Below, piece after piece: positions 20,815 to 30,591 of a stretch of DNA of 64,000 bases. The notes beneath the pieces were generated by a model, which saw only the letters and a list, made by a program, of their open reading frames with translations, did no database searches and had not been told where the DNA came from. The stretch is from Marsupella aquatica (Eukaryota; Marchantiophyta). The DNA lies in the NCBI GenBank assembly GCA_973895155.1, contig OZ316899.1, forward strand, positions 11,284,001 to 11,348,000. The letters run 5' to 3'. The position numbers and the translations under genes were made by a program. Positions within the stretch are counted from its first letter, which is position 1; each line of letters begins with the position of its first letter.

Positions 20815-21085
20815 GTTAAGTGCTCGCGGCTGGGAATAGCCCCGGGATGGGTGACCTCCTCGCGCTCGACCTTGTGCCTCCCCTCGCGCTCACGGCCCGG
20901 AATAGCCCCGGGATGGGTGACTTCGCGCTCGCGGTTGGGAGCACTTTTGGGATGGGTGACTTCGCGCTCGCGGTTGGGAGCACTTTTGGGATGGGTGACT
21001 TCGCGCTCGCGGTTGGGAGCACTTTCGGGATGGGTGACCTCACGCGTCGCCTCGCGCGAGCACTTTCGGGATGGGTGACCTCGTG
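20815..21085 (+). repeat. Six-copy array of a 5S rRNA-like C-box segment
   Basis: The first unit (20815-20859) runs from AGTTAAG to GGGATGGGTGACCTCC and lines up without gaps with the 3' half of plant 5S rRNA (AGTTAAG...GGATGGGTGACCTCC). The C-box core GGGATGGGTGAC recurs at about 20844, 20910, 20949, 20988, 21027 and 21068, mostly spaced 39 bp. The orientation is opposite to the retroelement genes. Only the 3' half of 5S is present, so it is not a functional 5S gene. Confidence 0.65.
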
Positions 21086-21322
21086 CGCCTCACACCTGTT
21101 CCCAAAAATGACTACTTCCTTCACGAAAAGCTCCCGAAAACTGTCGATTTCCTTCATGAAAAACGCAGCCCTTCCACAGAATTGGCAGCAACTTGATTCA
21201 ACACCCTTGACCCTCGTTTCTTTCACTGAAACGATGATACCGTCGCACGGGGCATTGGCAGCTCCGTTCCTTCAGGAAAAGAGCCGTCGCTTCACCTGCG
21301 CCTTGCCAACATCGTCCAACAA

Positions 21323-21412
21323 TAGCCGGCAATCAGATCTGAAGCCCCACAGTAGCCGACAATCAGATCTGAAGCCTCACAGTAGCCGGCAATCGGATCT
21401 GAAGCCTCACGG
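21323..21412. repeat. Three tandem 33-bp repeats
   Basis: Unit AGCCGGCAATCAGATCTGA plus AGCCTCACAGT-type tail, three near-identical copies inside the gypsy leader. No function seen. Confidence 0.75.
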
Positions 21413-21680
21413 ATCGACTTCCACTGTCCAACATCTACTCAACATTCGCTTTCCTCCACGAATCATCAATCGACCTCCAACTCAAAACCTGTCACCAATC
21501 ACAGATCTGTACATCGATCGGGAAGCAGGCCGATCGGACAACAACGATACAGGTCAAGATACCAACAATCTGTTCGATAACAACACATGATCCGAGCTAC
21601 CACGAACCGTCGACAACTCAATCAATCGAACTTCTGTCCGCACAGTCCGTACAGCAGATTTTGAATGTGATCTTTCAATG

Positions 21681-22010
21681 TAATCTCCATACAATCGGCA
21701 CAACGATCTCGGTCAACAATACCCCATTGATCCCGCACCGATCCGATCATACACGTATGTCAAGCCAACGCACCTTGCACTACTCAAGGAATCCACGTTA
21801 CACAAGCGGAGCTCACAGCCACCATAGCCACACTCAAGCTCCTCTCTCTCCAAGGCTCAACATTGAAAGATGACCTTTCAATGCCTCACAAGTGAGAAGT
21901 ACCCTCTCACACAAACCTGACAGAACCTTATCGGCTCCAATAGCACTCATACCAAGCATACATACTCTAATAGCACGATATACTACTACACTACTCAGAA
22001 TGGTGTGACA
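21681..22010 (-). repeat. Gypsy terminal repeat unit A1
   Basis: Outer 5' end of the insertion (TGTCACACC on the minus strand), adjacent to the AAGT duplication at 22011. Matches A2. It is not preceded or followed by a B unit, unlike a normal 5' LTR. Confidence 0.85.
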
Positions 22011-22246
22011 AAGTTGAATGGTGGCGCCCTCTTAATTGCAAGAGTTTGGCAACCGAATCAGAAAGATATCGGGACTGCTTTAATTCAAAGCAAATGTGGG
22101 AAAGGGATCCCAATTACCTCATTCCCCCAGTCACGAATGATTGGATCCTAGCAACTTCAACCATCACCGGATGGACATCAAAAGCAAAAGCAAAGGTAAA
22201 AGTTCCAACAAGAGTTTTGGAAAGTCTGAAGGTTTACATTACATAA
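22011..22246 (+). pseudogene. DUF7869-type protein, C-terminal part after the insertion
   Basis: Continues the frame left at 12380: GEFQV joins to EWWRPLNCKS across the AAGT duplication. The last 78 residues follow (FNSKQMWERDPNYLIPPV, then ITGWTSKAKAKVKVPTRVLE), stop at 22244. The clean join supports both the gene and the insertion limits. No start of its own. Confidence 0.65.
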
Positions 22247-22299
22247 ACGATTGAGGAGAACTAAAATCCTTTCTCAACGCGAGACTCACGTGGAAGACA

Positions 22300-23045
22300 C
22301 TTGGTGATGCCCGACACGTCCTAATTGTCGGGTTCAGGATTGTGGGAGAACAATAGGCAAGGTTGGAGCTGGTTTGTTCCAGTCACTTTCTGCACGAGGC
22401 TTGTGTAGGCCGGATTACTTAGCTCGAGGATCATTTTTCAGAAAGTGAAAGGTGTGTACTTGTACTCAATGTCATATTCACTGCAATGGCGCGCATGTCA
22501 ACCTTTGGCTCATGTCTGTTGTGGCCACAATGATGGTTTGGTGCTGGATCACGAGATTTGGGTGGGATGAGCTCAATTTCCTCCGTTATTGAGGTTAAAT
22601 TGACAGGTGCTTTTGTATCATAATTGTGCTACACGTGGCTTGCGTAGGATGTCATAATCAACTTATGACTTGAAAATCCCGGATATCATCATAGACACCA
22701 TATTCACATGACATGTACTAATTGTCGGGTTGAAGACTGTGGGAGAACAATAAGCGAGGTTGGAGTTGGTTGGTTCCAATCACTTTCCGCATGAGGCTCG
22801 TGTAGGCCTGACTACTCAGCTCTAGGATCATTATGACCTTCGGAAAGTGAAAGGTGTGTACTTGTACTGAATGTCACTTTCATTGCAATGGCGCGCATGT
22901 CGACCTATGGCTCGGGTCCGTTGTGGCCACAATGATGGTGTGGTGCCGGGTCACGGGTTTTAGTATCATAATTGTGCCATACATGGCTCGCGTAGGATGT
23001 CATAATGAACTTATGACTTGCAAATCCCGGATCTCATCACACACC
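22300..23045. repeat. Two-copy tandem duplication, about 410 bp
   Basis: The block starting CTAATTGTCGGGTT near 22321 is repeated from about 22727. Both contain CACTTTC, GGCTCGTGTAGGC-like, GTGTACTTGTACT and GGCGCGCATGTC segments, and both end near the phrase AAATCCCGGAT. Several substitutions and one internal indel separate the copies. No coding function seen. Confidence 0.7.
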
Positions 23046-23202
23046 TTTATTCGAGAGGCTTGTTTCTCTCCTTCAAGTTATGCTTTGTGATGAACTTCTG
23101 GCTCAGTCTCCAACATCTCTCTCCTTTTGATCAAATCTTCCTTTTCCAAATTGAGCGTTTGACAACCATTTTGGATCGTGGTGATTTTCCTTAACTTTCA
23201 TA

Positions 23203-23699
23203 ATGGCACCTGGGAGACGATTGAGGAGTTCTTCGGCATTACATATGGAGAAGAGTTCTAGAGCATTACACGCGAGATTACAGGCAGAGAATGTGAATGA
23301 GGAGCGGTCCAACTTCTCTGTGTGCTCGGAGCCATCCGATAGTTTCGACTCTGGAGTTGCTGTAAGAACAGAAACCATTCCTCCTCTTGGCAACCAAACT
23401 GTGGTTATTCATGACAATACAAACGACCAGGCACCTGTTGCAGATGAGGTGGAGGAGGAAGAGAAAGAGAAAGAGAAGAAGCCGACAAAGGCCGCGGAGG
23501 GGCAACAAAAGAGGATCTGTTGGGAGGAATGTTGAAAGATGAGGCGTCGTTGGAAGAGGGAGCATTTGGCTGAGTATTACGGACCTTTGAAGAAGAAACA
23601 AAGCTCCGAGAGAAGTCTGAAGGAATGGGCAAGGGAAGAATTTCTAGATAGCGATAATGCGGACTCCGACAAGTGGATGCCATCATCCTGGAACGATTG
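23203..23699 (+). CDS. Hypothetical charged protein, frame-broken
   Basis: The ORF from ATG 23203 to TGA 23533 encodes a 110-residue peptide with an acidic/basic tail (DEVEEEEKEKEKKPTKAAEG). After the TGA another open stretch continues (RRRWKREHLAEYYGPLKKKQ, SLKEWAREEFLDSDNADSD) to about 23699. Composition is that of a disordered nuclear protein. No family recognised. It lies just outside the left end of the MULE and may be an exon of an unrelated gene or relic. Confidence 0.3.
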
Positions 23700-24434
23700 A
23701 ATGAGGCATTATGGAGTTAGCTCTCGGGAGGTGTTTTGGAGCTGTTTTTTGTGCGGATGCGATCATCGAGTAGGAATTTGTTAGTTGATCGTGCATTGTG
23801 TTTAGGTGTGAACAAAAAGTGCTTGCATTTTCCGCCTTAGTGTTTTCCGCTTGGGAGGCTTGGACGTTTCTGAGTCTGGGAGGTTGATTTCAGGGATGCC
23901 TACGCCGACATCAACCAGAATTTTTGTTAGGCACATATGTTTCCTATGAATATACCAAGCTTATCTTTATGTGTACAAATGTGGAATGTTGTTTTGTTAT
24001 GCAAATTGGATGTTGGTGCTCTTTCATTTGCAATCCCCTTGTTCTTTGCCCTTCTATTTCTGGAGCGACTTGGTCTTCGACAGAGAGAAGCCTCTTTTCA
24101 CACGACACTTCTCCCTCTGCGTGTGGGATGGGAGGAGAGAGTATAGAGGAGCCTTTATTCTCCTATTGCGTGTGTTGGTGGAGGAGAGTGGCTCGCGCTC
24201 AATTGCGGATGAACGGCTTGTGCAAAGTCCTCCATCTATCATACTCCTCCCTCACAACAAGACATGTAGAATTCCTGTATGCATCATTCTAGGCATCGAT
24301 AAAGCTTGCAAAACTGCTTGCTAAACTATATGCTCCTCTGGACTGTTACACTTGGTCCCACCCACTTTTTATGATCATATGTAGTCATCTCCAGTATCTT
24401 ACTCTTCATTGAAGCTTTGAGTGCACCTTTTGTT
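23700..24434. other. Intergenic, no gene seen
   Basis: Short frames only, none with recognisable content. Confidence 0.4.
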
Positions 24435-24435
24435 C

Positions 24436-24444
24436 CGTCATGCC
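24436..24444. other. MULE target-site duplication, left
   Basis: CGTCATGCC, repeated at 39399-39407 (the match extends to CCGTCATGCC). Nine bp is the usual MULE duplication length. Confidence 0.75.
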
Positions 24445-24475
24445 GAGGGGAGGTAATCCATCAGTTATCAGTCAC
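24445..24475 (+). repeat. MULE left terminal inverted repeat
   Basis: About 31 bp: GAGGGGAGGTAATCC, then ATCAGTTATCAGTCAC. Pairs with 39355-39398 with a few mismatches. Confidence 0.75.
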
Positions 24476-24489
24476 CCCCCTTTTTTTTC

Positions 24490-25011
24490 TCTAATCTCGG
24501 AGACCTCTCCGAGATGGCGACAGTTTTTTTTGGCAATCTCGGAGAGCTCTCCGAGATCCCTACCATTTTTTTGGCCATCTCGGAGAGGTCTCCGAGATGG
24601 CAACAATTGTTTTTGGCAATCTCGGAGAGGCTCTTCGAGATCCCAACACACTTCTAGGAGTATGTTGGAGACATGGTAGTTTGTTTGCTCACCATGTCAG
24701 AGAGCCTCTCCGACATACCAAGTCACTCCATTGCCATCTCGGAGAGCCTCTCCGAGATACCAAGTCTTTTTGTTGACCATCTCGGAGAGCCTCTTCGAGA
24801 TACCAAGTCACTTTGCAAACCATCTCGGAGAGCCTCTCCGAGATACCAAGTCTTTTTGTTGACCATCTCGGAGAGCCTCTCCGAGATACCAAGTCACTTT
24901 GCAAACCATCTCGGAGAGCCTCTCCGAGATACCAAGTCACTTTGCAGACCATCATCGACTTTCCCATTCCATTTCTAAGACCATCTCAAAGAGCCTCTCC
25001 GACATACAAAT
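24490..25011. repeat. Palindrome array 1 (left subterminal)
   Basis: About 11 copies of the palindrome with arms ATCTCGGAGAG and CTCTCCGAGAT around one G or C. The outermost copies are shortened (AATCTCGGAGACCTCTCCGA type). Spacers include TACCAAGTCACTTTGCA and TACCAAGTCTTTTTGTTG. Confidence 0.9.
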
Positions 25012-25128
25012 ACAAAAAATTTGCAAGTGATACACATCACATTCACTTTTCATATATATTATAATGTGTACACAGCAACACTTCATCATTGCTACCTTCT
25101 CTAAAGCTAACCCCTGTTGGCCACTACT

Positions 25129-26227
25129 TTATTCTGTTATCTGATATGTGCACAGGTCATAAATAATCTTCTTTCGCAAGTTTCCTACCTGGCTGCCATC
25201 AAAATCCATAGGAGCATCTCGACTTATGCGCTCTGCATAGTTAAGGATAAATACCCCACAATTAACACTATCTTCTTGTGATGGAAGGCCTGACACTAAA
25301 GTTCTAGGCCAGTTGTTTGCATCTGGTGAGGGCATGCCTCTTTGACTTGCTTCATCCTCGACATACCTTGTTAGAGTATACATGAGATACTCATTTCGAG
25401 CCTCCCAAAAGTTTCCTGATTTCTCCCAAAGCGAATCTAGGAACAACACCTCTTTTCCAGTTAAATCAATCACTGCCAACACCCAATGCTCCCTGTTTGC
25501 CTGGTGGATAGGGACCAATATCCTGTCATAATCAAATATGTTTTCTGTTTTGGTCCATCGAGCAACATTGGCAAAACAATATACGGGCGTTGAGAGCAAC
25601 GTGTAGAATGCTGTGATGAAAAATGCACACTTTGGATAGCCTCTTGATCTCCCCCTAAACTGCAACAAGGCCAAGTATGCATCGATGATATCTGAATGTA
25701 GCCATTGAGCTCCTGTTCTTCCTTCAGACAAGCATCTCATTGACGCCCTGGTCAACTTGTAATCTACAAAGTTGAATAGTACTTCCTCGTCTGGGAGCTC
25801 TGTGGATAGACATGTGGATACTATGTCGGAAAAGTCTTGAGAGCAGACTACTTCAGCAAATAACCCAGGTATCTGGGTATTCCCACCACGTGCTGCATAG
25901 GATTGAACAGCATGGCATTAGGCATCATCTTCATCTGAGCTATAGGTCACAAAAGAAGGGTGAGCTATCTTATCACTATCACTGCTGACACTCTCACTTT
26001 CATTGCAGTCTACCTCTACTGCTCTATCATCTACAAATCTTGATTTTCGCCTCTTTGTGTACTTCTCAGCTACACCCTTGAGCCGTTTGAAGGGGCGTGA
26101 ATCAACAATCCCTTCTACGTAAGTTGGAAGGCAAAATCTTTCTGGAGAGAAAGTTTTTGATGCTTCCTCCCATGCTTCACGGACTTTGTCCTTGTCCGAT
26201 GTGTGCCATTGTTCGGACTCAATGTTC
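25129..26227 (-). pseudogene. MULE minus gene exon 5: Ulp1-type (C48) cysteine protease
   Basis: Splice acceptor CAG at 26230-26228, stop at 25129. An acidic linker (VDCNESESVSSDSDK) leads to a Ulp1/SENP-like catalytic domain. The triad is readable as His in REHWVLAVIDL, Asp in LFLDSLWE and Cys in VNCGVFILNYAE, with the usual Gln in LPSQEDS just before the Cys. Such domains cleave SUMO or ubiquitin-like conjugates, and plant MULEs are known to carry them. One in-frame TAA (25918-25920) lies between linker and protease (a CAA-to-TAA change would explain it). The catalytic residues themselves are intact. Probably the C-terminal part of the multi-exon protein running from 31265. Confidence 0.7.
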
Positions 26228-26374
26228 CTGTAGTGAACTGTCTATTGGTTAAGTAGACAGTTTAAGGTAATACCATAATAATGTGGAACTTCACATTTTT
26301 ATTTATCCTCACCATGGCACAATGTAAATTGCAAACTAACAACAAATGGGTTCTTGGATTCAATGTTTACTCAC

Positions 26375-26882
26375 AATCCTGAGCATTCCCACCCTTGCCT
26401 TCTGCGGCATCCTCCTCTGAATCAGACTCAAGGACAAGCTTCTTCCGCCCTTCAGGCTTCTTAGTCTCCTTGGCCTCCTCCTTCTTACTCTCCTCGCCCT
26501 CCGCCTTGGTCTGATTGCCCTGTTGTGTTGAAAGGAGTTTTGACACCACCGAAGCTGCTGACTCACCAAAGTAGTCATGCGCTTCCATCCCAAATACTAG
26601 TCGCCCACAATTATTGGTAGCTTTGTAGATAGCACCAAAGTGGACATTCCAAGAAAATATGATATCGCCGGGACTGGTGATGTGCTCTATGATGCATTGC
26701 AAGGTTGCAAGCGATAAGGTTCCGGCCAATTCGTCTCTCACTGCATCATCTTCCTTTGTAAAATTGGATAGAGCATTGCTCTTTCCTGGGCACAAATCAC
26801 CAGTAATTGGCTTCATATGTACCTTTGGGAGGGTCACCTCTGTACCCTTCATGGCGAATATATCCAAATGCAGATATTGAGC
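26375..26882 (-). CDS. MULE minus gene exon 4: possible methylase motif I region
   Basis: Bounded by a CAG acceptor and a GTGAGT donor. Encodes HITSPGDIIFSWNVHFGAIY, then CGRLVFGMEAHDYF, before a charged tail (KLVLESDSEEDAAEGK). The first part has the layout of the C-terminal motif of N4/N6 amino-methyltransferases (GD.hhD.F.GsGt...A...GR..hG.E....yf), but the FxGxG residues are not kept, so activity is doubtful. This assignment is inference. It follows exon 3 across an intron filled with palindrome array 2. Confidence 0.5.
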
Positions 26883-26984
26883 CTGTCACATCATGCAAAA
26901 TAGATTTGTACTTGTTAGCAACACTGGCAATACTAATTGCTAAACTAATCCGACATCGGTCCTACCTCTCTAAACCTAAAAATC

Positions 26985-27905
26985 CTACCTATCTCAGAGA
27001 GGCTCTCCGAGATCCATGCTACCTATCTCAGAGAGGCTCTCCGAGATGGATCCTACCTATCTCAGAGAGGCTCTCCAAGATGGATCCTACCTATCTCAGA
27101 GAGGCTCTCTGAGATCCATGCTACCTATCTCAGATAGGCTCCGAGATCCTACCTATCTCAGAGAGGCTCTCCTAGATCCATGCTACCTATCTCAGAGAGG
27201 CTCTCCGAGATTGATCCTACCTATCTCAGAGAGGCTCTCCGAGATGGATCCTACCTATCTCAGAGAGGCTCTCCGAGATGGATCCTACCTATCTCAGAGA
27301 GGCTCTCCGAGATGGATCCTACCTATCTCAAAGAGGCTCTCCGAGATGGATCCTACCTAACTCAGAGAGGCTCTTTGAGATGGATCCTACCTATCTCAGA
27401 GAGGTTCTCCGAGATCCATGCTACCTATCTCAGAGAGGCTCTCCGAGATGGATCCTACCTATCTCAGAGAGGCTCTCCGAGATGGATCCTACCTATCTCA
27501 GAGAGCCTCTCCGAGATCCATGCTACCTAACTCAGAGAGGCTCTCCGAGATGGATCCTACCTGTGTCAGAGAGGCTCTCCGAGATCCATGCTACCTAACT
27601 CAGAGAGGCTCTTCGAGATGGATCCTACCTATCTCAGAGAGGCTCTCCAAGATCCATGCTACCTAACTCAGAGAGGCTCTCCGAGATGGATCCTACCTAT
27701 GTCAAAGAGGCTCTCCGAGATCCATGCTACCTAACTCAGAGAGGCTCTCCGAGATGGATCCTACCTATCTCAGAGAGGCTCTCCGAGATGGATCCTACCT
27801 ATCTCAGAGAGCCTCTCCGAGATCAATGTTACCCATAAGGGAGAGGGTGTCCGACATCGTAATTGCGGACACATTTTTCAACTATCTCGGAGAGCCTCTC
27901 CGAGA
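26985..27905. repeat. Palindrome array 2 (intron)
   Basis: About 27 copies at a period near 34 bp, unit ATCTCAGAGAGGCTCTCC followed by GAGATGGATCCTACCT or GAGATCCATGCTACCT. Lies wholly inside the intron between exons 3 and 4 of the minus gene (27943-26883). Confidence 0.9.
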
Positions 27906-27943
27906 TGACTTCTATTGAAATGCCAAAATTGAAGTGAACTTAC

Positions 27944-28872
27944 AGCTTTTTTGCTTGACGCCATGTAGCAAGGTGTGACATTCCAAATGGTGAATGAGTC
28001 AATGTGATCCAACTTCTCAGCCCAGTCAATGTGAAGGTACTCAAAGATTGAGCCTGTGTGGGCAAATGAACCACTGTGCACAATGCACAGGAAACCGTCG
28101 TTTGTGAGTAGAGAGTCTGCCAATGTCGTCGCCACTTCTAGGTCACTGAGCCGAAATCTATTCCACACCGGAACATTATTTTCAGCCTGCGCTATGCGAT
28201 AATCTGTCCCTAGCTGAACAAAGATCATATCACAACCATGGCCCTTAGGTACACCATCAACTATCCAACCTTGTTTTCGCAAGCCAGCCAACTTCAATTT
28301 CTTACACCAGTCCCGGAATTCCCTCATGAATGGAGGGAGAGGCAACTTTCCTGTGGTTGGCTGATATTTGTCCTTCAGCCAAGAAGAACACTCTAGTAAG
28401 GTCATATGCTCTTTTGCATGGCAAAATCGCAGGGCAGATGTAATAGCATGAGAGGGCCAAGGTACTCCAAGAATTTCGCAAAGATCATCCTCCGGAATTT
28501 CTGGGGCTTCTGTTGAAACTGGCTTCTTTGTGGGTTCGTCTATCCTCTTGTCGGCTTTCTTCTTTGGCCGACTGGTTGGCTTACCAGAGATTTGTGGTTT
28601 GCTTGGGGTCCCACTCGGGGTCCCGCTTGGGGTTGAAAGGTCAGGCTCCTCCTCCTCCTCATGGCCCTCTGCATTGTCCCCGGTGGCCATCCCATCCTCC
28701 TCTCCATTGTCCCCACTCGCCGCTTTCTCATCCTCCTCTCCATTGTCCCCACTCACCGCTTTCTCATCCTCCTCTCCATTGTCCCCGGTCTTTCTTGGCT
28801 CCATCTTCTCATCCATCGGACGACGTTTGCTTGAGGTAGACCCTGGGGTTCCAAACTTTTCCTTACTTTTTT
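27944..28872 (-). CDS. MULE minus gene exon 3: repeats plus methylase-like fold
   Basis: Bounded by a CAG acceptor (28873-28875) and a GTAAGT donor (27943). Begins with a basic, serine-rich stretch, then four copies of a GDNGEEDEKA-type repeat, a TPSGTPSGTPSKP linker and a lysine-rich segment. The folded part includes CDMIFVQLGTDYRIAQ and LLTNDGFLCIVHSGSF, which resemble the DPPY motif IV and the following strand-loop of beta-class amino-methyltransferases, with the DPPY replaced. I cannot name the family with certainty. It follows the ParB-like exon 1, an order seen in bacterial ParB-methylase fusions. Confidence 0.5.
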
Positions 28873-28915
28873 CTGCAGAACAAAGTAAGGAGTTTAGTTA
28901 TCGTTTTACAATGAT

Positions 28916-28941
28916 ACTATCTCGGAGAGGCTCTCAGACAT
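28916..28941. repeat. Single palindrome copy in short intron
   Basis: One slightly degenerate copy inside the 108-bp intron between exons 2 and 3 (28980-28873). Confidence 0.8.
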
Positions 28942-28980
28942 ATGTTAGATGTACAATGCAAGCTAGGGTGTAAACCTTAC

Positions 28981-30303
28981 CAGGAGTGCCTTGTTCTGAG
29001 GTGGTGTCTTCTGATTCCTTTTCTTTCTTCCCCCGAACCTTCTTCCCATCATACTCTGGCTCTCCAAGAGGCAAAATGGCCTCCAAGTCCAATGCAGCCT
29101 TTGTCGACAGCTCAAGATCTCCCAACTTTGAAGGTGCAAAAAGGTTGTCTGGTAGTTTCCCCTCCTTTAGGAGGTTGGCAGCTTCCTTCTCTTTGGGCGT
29201 AATGAACTCATTCCAATCATTGAACTCCATGAACCATGGACAATTTTGTCTCTCCCAGTCTGAAAAGACTCTTGCTGCTGGCTTCAGCCCATCTGTTGGA
29301 TACATTGACAGCGGGCCTTTCTCCGTCATCCATGCAGTCAGAGCACTTGGTAACACTTTGAAAGTAGAGGCTCCAATGCTCTCCTGATGAAGTAAATATC
29401 TGACCACACACCTCTTTGCACGCTTCCTCCACACATCTTTGCTTTGCTTTGCTGGATTCCACATCTTCTTGCCCTCTTCATAGGACCGAGTCTGTACAAA
29501 TTGCTTGTACATCTTGTTGTGAAACTCAACAAACTCGTCTTTGCTTCCATTGAAGTTCTGCCACTCACCAGAATCATATGCACTCTTGGCAAACTCTGAC
29601 ATTATCAAACTGCCAACATGGGCAATGTAACACCACATTGACCACACTAGCAACCAAGCTCTCACTGCTGAATCACCATATACATCTGGATGGTGGTGTC
29701 GCTTCTTCTCCTCCGCGGTTGAGAAATGAACGCGGAGTAACTTGTTTCGACACTCAGCAGGCATCACCGCACTTGCAAACAATTTAACTCGATCCAACCC
29801 CACTTGCACTTGTGGCCGATCTTTCTGTTTACTCTGCAACTAGTGCAGCTCCTCGGCAATCTCCAGAAACTCCTCTCCATTTGCTGGATTGACAATCTGA
29901 GCAAACTTCTGCATTTTGCCCTCCCAAGACCTACAAGCTTCACTCGTCATGAGTGCGGTTTTCTTTTGGAACTTATCCAAACTCCAGGCATGGCCAATTG
30001 CAGCATCGGCTGCCATCTCCTTCGCAAGACAAATCCTCCCGTCTTCAATATTATTCCACGACATGATGTACACAACAACATCCTTTGTCCTGCACTTGCT
30101 ATACCATGTCTTTCCATGCCCATGGCTTCTTGCTGCTAAGAATCTAGCATAACCATCCGGATGAAGCAATGTCTGATACTCCTCCAAAGGTGTCATCAAC
30201 AGCTTCTTCACCCTGTCTGCATCGGTCAACCAAGATGTATGCACAACGTTTGCGCTTATCCTGCATAAAGAAGCGACAAATGTTGGCGTCAAAGGCTTCA
30301 TAC
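28981..30303 (-). pseudogene. MULE minus gene exon 2, unknown domain, one in-frame stop
   Basis: Bounded by an acceptor near 30304 and a GTAAGG donor at 28980. About 440 codons with well-formed helices and tryptophan-rich segments (RAWLLVWSMWCYIAHVG, SWEGKMQKFAQIVNP, CPWFMEFNDWNEFITP). No domain recognised. A TAG at 29840-29842 interrupts the frame, with coding character continuing in the same frame on both sides, so it is a point nonsense change or a readthrough site. The exon ends in a Lys/Glu-rich linker. Confidence 0.5.
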
Positions 30304-30309
30304 CTGAAA

Positions 30310-30530
30310 ATTACATCTCTCTTGGAGATGCTCTCCGAGAAGGCATGGACATCTCGGAGAGGCTCTCTGAGAAGGCATCGCTCTCCAAGAAGGCATTGAT
30401 ATCTTGGAGAGGCTCTCCGAGAAGGGAAGGTTTATCTCGGAGAGCCTCTCCAAGATAGCATTTTGAGAGCCAAACATTGTATGTGTGTATGTATCTATCT
30501 CAGAGAGCCTCTCCAAGATAGGATTGCCTA
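30310..30530. repeat. Palindrome array 3 (intron 1)
   Basis: About six imperfect copies (ATCTCGGAGAGGCTCTC- and TCTCCAAGATAG-type) in the intron between exons 1 and 2 of the minus gene. Confidence 0.85.
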
Positions 30531-30591
30531 TGTGGGTGCAAAAAAACAACAAATGCAAGAACAACCAAAAACCAAGGGGGCGGAAACTTAC

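Larger units (their letters stand above)
20274..21680 (-). promoter_or_regulatory. Leader of gypsy element
   Basis: 1.4 kb between unit A1 and the gag start, no coding frame supported. Holds the 5S-like array (20815-21085) and a three-copy 33-bp repeat (21323-21412). I see no TGG-type primer-binding site directly after A1 (the leader begins about CATTGAAAGATCACATTC), so priming is unclear. Confidence 0.5.
12381..22010 (-). mobile_element. Ty3/gypsy retroelement with DNA methyltransferase and PHD finger
   Basis: 9,630-bp insertion in the DUF7869-type gene. Gene order on the minus strand: gag (CCHC), aspartic protease, cytosine-5 methyltransferase, reverse transcriptase, RNase H, integrase, PHD finger. 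Reverse transcriptase before integrase is the Ty3/gypsy order. The termini are unusual: the 5' end has only unit A (TGTCACACC), while the 3' end reads polypurine tract, B, A, B. B copies are identical and A copies differ by about five transitions in 330 bp, so the insertion is recent. Coding capacity is one frame interrupted by four stops. A second, partial copy lies at 1-1516. Confidence 0.9.

Noticed and set aside
20815-21085. Functional 5S rRNA gene
   Set aside because: Only the 3' half of 5S is represented and the core is tandemly repeated; the A-box half is missing.
26985-27905. CRISPR-like array (short palindromic repeat with regular spacers)
   Set aside because: The spacers are themselves repeated, not unique; the array lies in a spliced intron of a eukaryotic MULE; no cas genes are present.
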